A DNA stretch of 42,270 nt from Parvibaculum sp. (GTDB lineage Bacteria; Pseudomonadota; Alphaproteobacteria; Parvibaculales; Parvibaculaceae), in the NCBI GenBank assembly GCA_019635955.1, contig JAHBYL010000022.1:1-42270 (forward strand). The letters run 5' to 3'. Shown in pieces: positions 33,866 to 42,270 of the stretch; the stretch's first letter is position 1; every line of letters begins with the position of its first letter. The translations under genes and the position numbers were made by a program. The notes under the pieces were generated by a model that made no database searches, was not told where the DNA came from, and saw only the letters and a program-made list of their open reading frames with translations.

Positions 33866-35662
33866 ATGAACGAACAGATCACCGCGCGGCGCACGGCCGC
33901 GTTCCTTTGGACCCATTGGCGTCGCTTTCCCGGCCTTGTGGCGCTGCTGGCATTTCTCATGCTTCTGTCGGTGGCCTTCGACGTCGCCTTCCCGATCGTC
34001 TCGGGAAGGCTTGTCGATGCGGTGGCGAATGCCGGCTTCCCGCCCGCCCCGGAAGACGTGAATCTCGCCGTTCTCGCGCTGCTCCTGTTTCTCGGGCAGG
34101 GCGTCGGCTTTCACGTCTCGCGCCGCGCCGCTATGCTTGTCTGGGCAGGCTTCGCCTCGCGCGTCATGCGCAACATCGTGACGGAAGCCTTCCATCGCGT
34201 GCAGCGCTATTCGGCGGAATGGCACTCGAACAGCTTTGCAGGCGCGACGGTGCGGCGCATAACGCGCGGCATGTGGGCCTATGACACGCTGGCCGATACG
34301 CTCTTCATCGGCATCTTCCCGACGGTCTTCGTGCTCGTTGGCGTGGTCATTTCCATCGCCTTCCACTGGCCGTTGGTCGGGCTCTATGTCTTCGCCGGCA
34401 TCGTTCTCTATTTCACGCTCACGATTCTGCTCGTGAAATATTACGTGGCGCCGAAGAACCGGCTGAATGTTGCAGCCGACAGCGCGATGGGCGGTGCCAT
34501 TGCCGATGCCGTCACCTGCAACCCGGTGGTGAAGTCCTTCGGTGCGGAAGCGCGGGAGGATATCCGCCTCTCGCGCCTCACGCTCGACTGGGCGCGGAAG
34601 GCACGCCGCGCCTGGCGGGCCATGGACCTCTCCATGCTCGCGCAGGTCGGCGTGCTGCTCGCGATGCAGGCGGGTCTCATCGGCCTCGTCATCCTGTTCT
34701 GGACGCGGGGCGAGGCGACGGCGGGCGATGTCGCCTATGCCATGACGAGCTATCTGCTCATCAATGGCTATCTGCGCGACATCGGCTTCCACATGCAGAA
34801 CCTGCAACAGGGCATGAACGAGATCGAGGACGTGATCCGCTATGCCGACACCGAACCCGAGGAACGGGCCGATGCCGGGCTTCCCGCGCTCCGCGTCTCG
34901 GGCGGCGCCATACGTTTCGAGGATGTGGATTTCCGCTATCCGAACGGCAATGGCGCTTTCTATCGCGGCCTCTCGCTCGACATACCGGCGGGCGCCCGCT
35001 TTGCGCTGGTCGGCCAGTCGGGCAGCGGCAAGTCCACCTTCGTGAAGCTGCTGCAGCGGCTCTACGAGGCGGATGGCGGGCGCATCCTGATCGACGGTCA
35101 GGATATCGCGGGCGTCACGCAGGCAAGCCTGCGCCGCACCATCGCGCTCGTGCCGCAGGAGCCGGTGCTCTTCCACCGCTCCATCGGCGAGAATATCGCC
35201 TATGCGAAGCCCGATGCGACGGAGGCGGAAATCGTCGAGGCCGCGCGCCTTGCCCATGCGGATGAGTTCATCTCCCGCCTGCCGCAAGGCTTCGACACAC
35301 TGGTCGGCGAACGGGGCGTGAAGCTCTCGGGCGGTGAGCGCCAGCGCATCGCCATCGCGCGGGCCTTCCTCGCCGATGCCCCGATCCTCGTGCTCGATGA
35401 GGCGACCTCGAGCCTAGACTCCGTCACTGAGGCGCATATCCAGGATGCCATCGAAAGGCTGATGGAGGGCCGCACGACGCTCGTCATCGCGCATCGTCTC
35501 TCCACCATCCGCCGCATGGACAGCATTCTGGTGTTCGAACGCGGCCGGATCGTGGAGCAGGGCAGCCATGCCGAACTGATGGCACGGAAGGACGGCGTCT
35601 TCCGCCGGCTGCAGGCGACGCAGCTCTCTACCGCCCGCAATGTGCTGGCGGACAGCGCATAG
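33866..35662 (+). CDS. ABC exporter half-transporter (membrane domain fused to ATPase)
   Basis: The product is 598 aa from ATG 33866; the frame is open far upstream but only antisense to the AsmA gene. The N-terminal six-helix exporter domain (residues 20-320) begins LVALLAFLMLLSVAFDVAFPIVSGRLVDAV. The nucleotide-binding domain has Walker A LVGQSGSGKST, Q-loop LVPQEPVLFHRSIGENIAYA, signature LSGGERQRIAIARAFL, Walker B ILVLDEATSSLD and H-loop VIAHRLST. It would work as a homodimer exporting a lipid, peptide or drug. The substrate is unknown. It stands alone with a long upstream leader. Confidence 0.93.
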   Translation: MNEQITARRTAAFLWTHWRRFPGLVALLAFLMLLSVAFDVAFPIVSGRLVDAVANAGFPPAPEDVNLAVLALLLFLGQGVGFHVSRRAAMLVWAGFASRVMRNIVTEAFHRVQRYSAEWHSNSFAGATVRRITRGMWAYDTLADTLFIGIFPTVFVLVGVVISIAFHWPLVGLYVFAGIVLYFTLTILLVKYYVAPKNRLNVAADSAMGGAIADAVTCNPVVKSFGAEAREDIRLSRLTLDWARKARRAWRAMDLSMLAQVGVLLAMQAGLIGLVILFWTRGEATAGDVAYAMTSYLLINGYLRDIGFHMQNLQQGMNEIEDVIRYADTEPEERADAGLPALRVSGGAIRFEDVDFRYPNGNGAFYRGLSLDIPAGARFALVGQSGSGKSTFVKLLQRLYEADGGRILIDGQDIAGVTQASLRRTIALVPQEPVLFHRSIGENIAYAKPDATEAEIVEAARLAHADEFISRLPQGFDTLVGERGVKLSGGERQRIAIARAFLADAPILVLDEATSSLDSVTEAHIQDAIERLMEGRTTLVIAHRLSTIRRMDSILVFERGRIVEQGSHAELMARKDGVFRRLQATQLSTARNVLADSA

Positions 35663-35736
35663 CCCGATCGGGCACTTGAACCGCTGCCGGGCCGCTCCTA
35701 AGGTTCCGCCGTTTCCGGCGGAGGAGGAGCGGCCCC

Positions 35737-37694
<1,958 letters not shown>

Positions 37695-37698
<4 letters not shown>

Positions 37699-38630
37699 TC
37701 GGCGTCGGGCAGCAGCAGGCGTCCGCCAAGCCCTGCCATGGGCACATGCCGTCCCTCGATCCAGGCGCGGATCATGGAGTTCACGGTTTCCGGCGCTTCC
37801 TGCTGAACCCAATGGGAGACTTGCGGCAGATAGCGGAGCGTCAGGTCGTCCACCAGCTCCTCGGTGCCGTAGGTAAGTTCCTTGCCGAGCGCGGCGTCTT
37901 CCTCGCCCCAGATCATCAGCGTCGGCGTGTCGAGCTGCGGCGGCTCCTCCCATTCCTTCGGCCGCTCGCCGCGCATCAGCGCACGGTAGTAGTTGATCAT
38001 CGCCGTCATGGCGCCGGGCAGCTGCGCATTCTTGCGGTAATGGTCGAGCACCTCCTTCGGAAAGCGGCTCTTGTCGACCGCCATGTTGTGGAAGGCGCGG
38101 GCGATGGCCTCCGCATTGCGCGCGAGGAAGAGCTTTTCCGGCAGCCAGGGAATCTGGAAGAAGAAGACGTACCAGCTCTTCTTCAGCTGCGCCCATGTGC
38201 GCCCGCGCCGTGCAAAGCAGGCAGGGTGCGGCAGGTTCATGACGATGAAGCGCTCAAGCGGGCGGATTTTCTTCAAGGCGAAAGTCCAGGCGATGACGCC
38301 GCCCCAGTCATGCGCGACAAGCGTGACCGGCCCTGTCACGCCGCGCGCCCGCGCCGCGTCGATCAGCGCCGCCACGTCGTCGAGCAGCAGCTCGAGCTTG
38401 TAGGCGTCTCGTCCCTGCGGCCGCGAAGTGCCGCCATAGCCGCGCAGGTTCGGCGCCCAGGCCGTATAGCCGAGCCGGGCGAAAAGCGGCAGCTGGAAGC
38501 GCCAGGAAAACTTGCTCTCCGGGAAGCCGTGCAGCAGCAGGGCAAGCTTCTCGCCTTCGCCGCACATGTCGACTTCGAAGGCGAGGCCGTTCGCCTCGAC
38601 ATAAGCCGTACTGATCTCATGGCCGCTCAT
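37695..38630 (-). CDS. Alpha/beta hydrolase, epoxide hydrolase-like
   Basis: The product is 311 aa. The start at 38630 has GGGGAAAG upstream. The fold is clear: oxyanion [11 protein letters not shown] near residues 35-45, nucleophile elbow Asp in [24 protein letters not shown], cap-domain helices with [13 protein letters not shown], acid Asp in [11 protein letters not shown] and catalytic His in [12 protein letters not shown]. Asp as nucleophile and the HGFPE start indicate an epoxide hydrolase or haloalkane dehalogenase type; two cap tyrosines support epoxide hydrolase. The physiological substrate is unknown. Confidence 0.88.
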
Positions 38631-38696
38631 GGGCTTTCCCCGCATTTGTTCTCGGGCGCGACTATAGGCGATTCCGGCCCGATGCGAGCCCCGGAT

Positions 38697-38759
38697 CGGC
38701 GGAATTCCGCCGTCCGGACCTGACAGAAGCAGGCGATTTGCCTATTGTCTCGAAACAAT
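38697..38759. promoter_or_regulatory. Two palindromes in the divergent control region of hydrolase and NSS transporter
   Basis: CGGCGGAATTCCGCCG (38697-38712) is a perfect 16-bp palindrome. ATTGTCTCGAAACAAT (38744-38759) is a near-perfect 16-bp palindrome, 14 of 16 symmetric. They lie between the divergent starts at 38630 and 38819 and could be operators for one or two regulators. Confidence 0.4.
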
Positions 38760-38818
38760 CCGGGCGAGGGGAAGCCGGGGCGGGGGCCCCGGTCCGGCCG
38801 TCACAGGGGGATTTTGGA

Positions 38819-40192
38819 ATGACCACTCCGTTTGCGCCGCGTCACTGGTCGTCGCGGTTCGCCTTCCTGATGGCCGCCGTGGGCAGCGCCGTCGGCCTCG
38901 GCAATGTCTGGCGGTTTCCCTATCTCGCCGGCGAGAATGGCGGCGGCGCCTTCATCCTGATCTATGCGGCCACGACGCTCGCCATCGCGCTCCCCATCCT
39001 CATCTCGGAAATCATGCTCGGGCGCATGGGCAAGCAGAGCCCGATCAACGCCATGAAGATACTGGTCCGGGAGAACAATGCCGCGCGCCTGTGGCTGCTG
39101 ATCGGCTGGGGCGGCATCGTGGGCGCGTTCATCGTGCTCTCCTACTACAGCGTGATCGGCGGCTGGGCGCTCAAATATATCGAGCTGGCCGTGACGGGGG
39201 CCTTCGCGGGCGACACGGAGGCGGCGGCAGCGGAGCATTTCTCCAGTTTCGTGAGCGATCCCGGCGCGCTCATCATCTGGCAAACGATATTCCTCGCCCT
39301 CACCATCTTCATCGTCGCGGCGGGCGTCACCGGCGGCATCGAGCGCGCGGTCGTCATGCTCATGCCGCTGCTCTTCATCCTGCTTGCCGCCATGGCGGTC
39401 TATGCGACGACAATGCCGGGCTTCGGTGAGGCGATGCGTTTCATGTTCGCCTTCGACTTCTCGGAGGTCACGCCCGATACGGTTCTCGCCGCCATCGGGC
39501 AGGGCTTCTTCTCCGTCTCGATCGCGCTCGGCGCCATGATGACCTATGGCGCCTATCTCGATGAGGACGTTTCCATCGGCCAGTCCGCCGTCTTCATCGC
39601 CGTGCTCGACACGGTGGTGGCGCTGCTTGCGGGCATCGCCATCTTCCCGCTCGTCTTCTCCTACGGGCTCGAGCCTTCCTCGGGCCCCGGCCTCACCTTC
39701 ATCACGCTCCCCATAGCCTTCGGCACGATCGGCAGCGGCATATTGATCGGCGGCGCTTTCTTCGTGCTGCTGTCGGTTGCGGCAATCACCTCGGCTATTT
39801 CATTGCTGGAGCCGATCGTCGCCTGGATCGAGGAAGGGGTGAGCATTTCGCGCAAATGGCTCGCGCTCATCATCGGTGCGCTGGCCTGGGTCGCGGGGCT
39901 CGGTACCGTCTTCTCCTTCAACCTCTGGTCGGAGTTTCATCCGCTCGCCCGTTTCGGCCTGATGGAGAACATGACGCTTTTCGATGTGCTGGATTTCACC
40001 ACCGCGAACCTCATCATGCCGACGGTCGGCCTCATGATCGCGCTTTTCGCGGGGTGGGTGCTTTCGGGGCCGCAAGTGGCGGAGGCGCTCCATGCGAGCG
40101 ACAGGCCATGGTTCCGCCTCTGGCGCTTCGCGCTGCGCTATGTCGCGCCCTTCGGCGTGGTCTCGATCTTCGTGGCTAACGTCTTGATGTAG
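38819..40192 (+). CDS. Neurotransmitter:sodium symporter (NSS) family transporter
   Basis: The product is 457 aa, started at ATG 38819. The first helix carries the NSS signature: SSRFAFLMAAVGSAVGLGNVWRFPYLAGENGGGAFILIY, including the unwound segment that binds substrate and Na+. About eleven or twelve helices follow, ending with LRYVAPFGVVSIFVANVLM. Bacterial members such as LeuT, TnaT or MhsT import amino acids with sodium. The amino acid cannot be deduced. It is divergent from the hydrolase gene, with two palindromes between them. Confidence 0.94.
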   Translation: MTTPFAPRHWSSRFAFLMAAVGSAVGLGNVWRFPYLAGENGGGAFILIYAATTLAIALPILISEIMLGRMGKQSPINAMKILVRENNAARLWLLIGWGGIVGAFIVLSYYSVIGGWALKYIELAVTGAFAGDTEAAAAEHFSSFVSDPGALIIWQTIFLALTIFIVAAGVTGGIERAVVMLMPLLFILLAAMAVYATTMPGFGEAMRFMFAFDFSEVTPDTVLAAIGQGFFSVSIALGAMMTYGAYLDEDVSIGQSAVFIAVLDTVVALLAGIAIFPLVFSYGLEPSSGPGLTFITLPIAFGTIGSGILIGGAFFVLLSVAAITSAISLLEPIVAWIEEGVSISRKWLALIIGALAWVAGLGTVFSFNLWSEFHPLARFGLMENMTLFDVLDFTTANLIMPTVGLMIALFAGWVLSGPQVAEALHASDRPWFRLWRFALRYVAPFGVVSIFVANVLM

Positions 40193-40241
40193 CGCGGATT
40201 TGGGCGCCTCCCGGAAATTTGGCGGGGGCGCTTCCGCGGGC

Positions 40242-40270
40242 TTGTCATTCGGCCCCCGCTGAACTAGGTT
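40242..40270 (+). promoter_or_regulatory. Likely promoter of tRNA-His
   Basis: TTGTCA at 40242-40247 (five of six to the -35 consensus), a 17-base spacer and TAGGTT at 40265-40270 (weaker -10) lie upstream of tRNA-His; transcription would start about 35 bases before the tRNA. Confidence 0.5.
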
Positions 40271-40311
40271 CCCGCCCATCGCGGGAGGATTTTGGCCGCC
40301 GCGAACCCCGT

Positions 40312-40388
40312 GCAGCCGTAGCTCAGCTGGTTAGAGCGCTAGATTGTGGATCTAGAGGTCCCCCGTTCGATCCGGGGCGGCTGTACCA
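40312..40388 (+). tRNA. tRNA-His (GTG)
   Basis: The cloverleaf is complete: acceptor GCAGCCG with CGGCTGT (first pair G-U), D arm GCTC/GAGC, anticodon stem CTAGA/TCTAG around TTGTGGA (anticodon GTG), T arm CCCCG-TTCGATC-CGGGG, discriminator A73 and encoded CCA. It is 77 nt long. The base before position 1 is T, so no G-1 is encoded, and A73 replaces C73; this is the unusual alphaproteobacterial form read by a matching histidyl-tRNA synthetase. Confidence 0.96.
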
Positions 40389-40400
40389 TTTTTCCGGAAC

Positions 40401-40937
40401 TCAGGCTCTAAGGGGCGTCTTCTCGATGAAGCCGCCGCCGAGAAGCTGCCCGACCTCCGCATGGCCGGCCGTCAGCGGCAGGATCACCCCGTGCAGTGTC
40501 CGTACTTCGGTAATCGTGCCGTGGATCGGCGCTCTGACGAAAATCGGCTTGGCGGCGGCAAGCGCTAGCCCCGCAACATCGAACCAGCGCTTGCGCAGGG
40601 CATCGGTGGTCTGGCCGGACCCCGGCACGGGTTCCAATTCGGAAAAGAGCTCCCCTGAGCGATCGCGCCCGGTCCATTCCGCAAGGCCACTGCCGAAGAC
40701 GCGGAAGCGGAAATCGCGGCCGCTGGCGATCACTTCGATGATTCCGATCCAGGGCAGCAGCTTCGCAATCTCGGAAGGCGAGATTTCGTTGCGGTCTGGC
40801 ATCGGCCGCGCGCCGCGCTTGCCGTCCCAGTACTCAAAGAGGGCGATCGCCTCGGCATTTTCGGGCGCCGCCATGAATTCGATCGCGGCGGCGACGTCGA
40901 TACGGCGAGGTGCAAGTTCTCTGATGAAGGAAGACAA
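40401..40937 (-). CDS. PAS_5-type domain protein
   Basis: The product is 178 aa. LFEYWDGKRGARPMPDRNEISPSEIAKLLPWIGIIEVI followed by DFRFRVFGSGLAEWTGRDRSGELFSEL is the PAS_5 (formerly DUF1488-like PAS) pattern of alphaproteobacteria, and PLTAGHAEVGQLLGGGFIEK closes the sensor fold. There is no output domain, so it probably interacts with a partner or binds a small ligand. It lies directly after tRNA-His in convergent orientation. The ligand is unknown. Confidence 0.8.
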   Translation of the reverse strand: MSSFIRELAPRRIDVAAAIEFMAAPENAEAIALFEYWDGKRGARPMPDRNEISPSEIAKLLPWIGIIEVIASGRDFRFRVFGSGLAEWTGRDRSGELFSELEPVPGSGQTTDALRKRWFDVAGLALAAAKPIFVRAPIHGTITEVRTLHGVILPLTAGHAEVGQLLGGGFIEKTPLRA

Positions 40938-41114
40938 GGGCAGACCCCCTGACGACGTCGTGAATGATCGCTATCCAATTCTGTAGGATGCGGGTTAATG
41001 AAGCCTGAGGGAGCGCTTACGCCGCTTGCGCTGGCTCCGCCGGGAGTGTTTCCTTCTGGCACTGAAACTGCCGGAATCGGCCAGCGGCCCGCAATGCCGG
41101 GCAGGAGATGACCC

Positions 41115-41780
41115 ATGAGCCTGACAGTCTACGGCGCGAGCCTCTCTCCCTTCGTGCGCAAGGTGCGCGTCTTCCTCGCCGAAAAGGGCGAAGCCTATAC
41201 GCTTGAGCAGGTGAACATCTTCCCGGCGCCGGACTGGTTTCTCGAAATCTCGCCGCTGAAGCGCATTCCCGTCCTCCGGGACGACAGCGTTGGTCCGGAT
41301 GCGACGCTGCCCGACTCCTCGGCGATTTGCGGCTATCTCGAAAAGAAGTTTCCTGCCCCCGCGCTCTATCCCGCCGATGCCTTCGCCCATGGCAAGGCGC
41401 TCTGGTATGAGGAGTATGCAGATTCCGATCTCGCCGGTGCCGTCGGTATGGGCGTCTTCCGGCCGATGGTCGTCAATCGGCTGATGGGCAAGGAGGCGGA
41501 CAAGGCGACCGCCGACAAAACCTTCGCGGAAAAGCTCTCCGGCAATTTTGCATGGCTCGACAAGGAAATCGGCGCGAAAGAGTTCCTCGCGGGCCACGCC
41601 TTCTCGATCGCGGACATTTCGGTCGCGACCCATTTCGTGAACCTTGCCCATGCCGGCTACCGGCCGGACGCCGCGGCCTACCCGAATCTGACCCGCTATC
41701 TCGCGGCCATCCACGCAAGACCCTCCTTTGCTGCCTGTATCGAGGAAGAGGTCGGGCTTCTCAAGAAATTCGGCCTCTGA
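41115..41780 (+). CDS. Glutathione S-transferase family protein
   Basis: The product is 221 aa. The thioredoxin-like domain starts LTVYGASLSPFVRKVRVFLAEKGEAY with the active-site Ser near residue 10-12, cis-Pro in LKRIPVLRD and the glutathione-binding LPDSSAICGYLEKKFP. The helical domain holds EFLAGHAFSIADISVATHFVN, the conserved N-capping box and Asp of GSTs. The usual role is glutathione conjugation or peroxide reduction. It differs clearly from the first GST at 1597. It is 91 bases upstream of the acyl-CoA ligase gene in the same direction. Confidence 0.92.
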   Translation: MSLTVYGASLSPFVRKVRVFLAEKGEAYTLEQVNIFPAPDWFLEISPLKRIPVLRDDSVGPDATLPDSSAICGYLEKKFPAPALYPADAFAHGKALWYEEYADSDLAGAVGMGVFRPMVVNRLMGKEADKATADKTFAEKLSGNFAWLDKEIGAKEFLAGHAFSIADISVATHFVNLAHAGYRPDAAAYPNLTRYLAAIHARPSFAACIEEEVGLLKKFGL

Positions 41781-41871
41781 GCGAGCCGCTTCCCGTCCGC
41801 CGTCAAAAGCGGTATGTGTCGGAAAACGCGACGGCAAGCGCCGTCCATAATGACATTCAGGGAGACGAAAA

Positions 41872-42270
41872 ATGGCCGAGAACGCCAGCAAATGGCCCGC
41901 CATGACCATCGAGGAGGCGCATGCCTTCCTCACCGCGTCGGGCACGCCCTTCGAGATGGAGACAGTGGACATCCGCGGCGTTCCCATCCGCACCTACAAG
42001 GGCACGCCGCCCTCGCTCCGCGCGATCTTCGATCTCGGCCGCGCGCATGGTGAAAAGGAATTCATCATCTATGAGGGGGAGCGCCTTTCTTACGAAAACC
42101 ACTACCGTGCCGCCACCGCCTTCGGCCGCGTGCTGAAGGAGAAGTATGGTGTGAAGAAGGGCGACCGCGTCGCCCTCATCATGCGCAATTTCCCCGAATG
42201 GTCTATCACCTTCTGGGCGATTGCCGCGATTGGCGGCGTCATCGTGCCGCTCAATGCCTGGGGCACGGGG
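41872..42270 (+). CDS. AMP-dependent acyl-CoA synthetase, N-terminal part (cut by window end)
   Basis: The first 133 codons are in the window and no stop is reached. MTIEEAHAFLTASGTPFEMETVDIRGVPIRTYKGTPPSLRAIFDLGRAHGEKEFIIYEGERLSYENHYRAATAFGRVL and GVKKGDRVALIMRNFPEWSITFWAIAAIGGVIVPLNAW match the N-terminal domain of class I adenylate-forming acyl-CoA ligases. The active-site loop and catalytic Lys lie beyond the edge. A fatty or aromatic acid is the likely substrate. GGGAGA precedes ATG 41872. Confidence 0.88.
   Translation, partial: MAENASKWPAMTIEEAHAFLTASGTPFEMETVDIRGVPIRTYKGTPPSLRAIFDLGRAHGEKEFIIYEGERLSYENHYRAATAFGRVLKEKYGVKKGDRVALIMRNFPEWSITFWAIAAIGGVIVPLNAWGTG

Overview
The window looks like a chromosomal segment of an alphaproteobacterium. 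The order murA - DUF2948 - hisD - UPF0262 - low-Mr phosphatase - infA - maf - rng - yacG is typical of that class. The tRNA-His has A73 and no encoded G-1, an alphaproteobacterial trait, and host genes are strongly GC-rich with G/C-ending codons. The gene content (acyl-CoA ligases, many SDRs, two GSTs, AsmA) and the intergenic palindromes fit a Hyphomicrobiales/Parvibaculum-like free-living heterotroph. That genus guess is from memory and is not proven.

Layout. 1-140: end of an HU gene and its terminator. 198-2229: a small exported protein, a GH17-like glycosidase, a GST. 2358-5040: a complete Fe/cobalamin-type ABC importer. 5043-7969: a diiron ferritin-like protein, a LysR regulator and a divergent degenerate TauD-like protein. 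8039-10942: photolyase, SDR and DUF6134, a set often seen in photo-oxidative stress clusters. 11043-13736: SpoU methyltransferase, YhhN lysoplasmalogenase and a class C beta-lactamase-like hydrolase.

13737-15499 is the most unusual part. It is a low-GC, 1.76-kb island between two 78-bp imperfect copies of the 3' end of the beta-lactamase-like gene. It carries three tightly packed genes (a small coiled-coil protein, a free-standing GT51 peptidoglycan glycosyltransferase without a visible membrane anchor, and a nucleotidyltransferase-like protein) and no integrase. The two repeat copies differ only at third codon positions, so both appear to have evolved as coding sequence. I regard this as a candidate undescribed cargo module, possibly for defence or envelope functions.

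15581-25571: a ferritin-like protein, a small membrane protein, a CBS-domain protein, tRNA-Thr, then the conserved murA-to-yacG housekeeping run (cell wall, histidine, translation initiation, RNA processing). A SIMPL gene and a long hairpin lie before infA, and the rng product has lost its Zn-link cysteines. 25572-31209: a palindromic repeat, tRNA-Phe with a near-consensus promoter, a LysR / SnoaL-like / SDR divergent unit, two unrecognised genes, another SDR and small envelope proteins. 31286-42270: AsmA, an ABC exporter half-transporter with a 534-bp leader region, acetoacetyl-CoA synthetase, an epoxide-hydrolase-like enzyme, an NSS transporter, tRNA-His, a PAS_5 protein, a GST and the start of an acyl-CoA ligase cut by the window edge.

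All family assignments come from reading motifs by eye. No database search was run.
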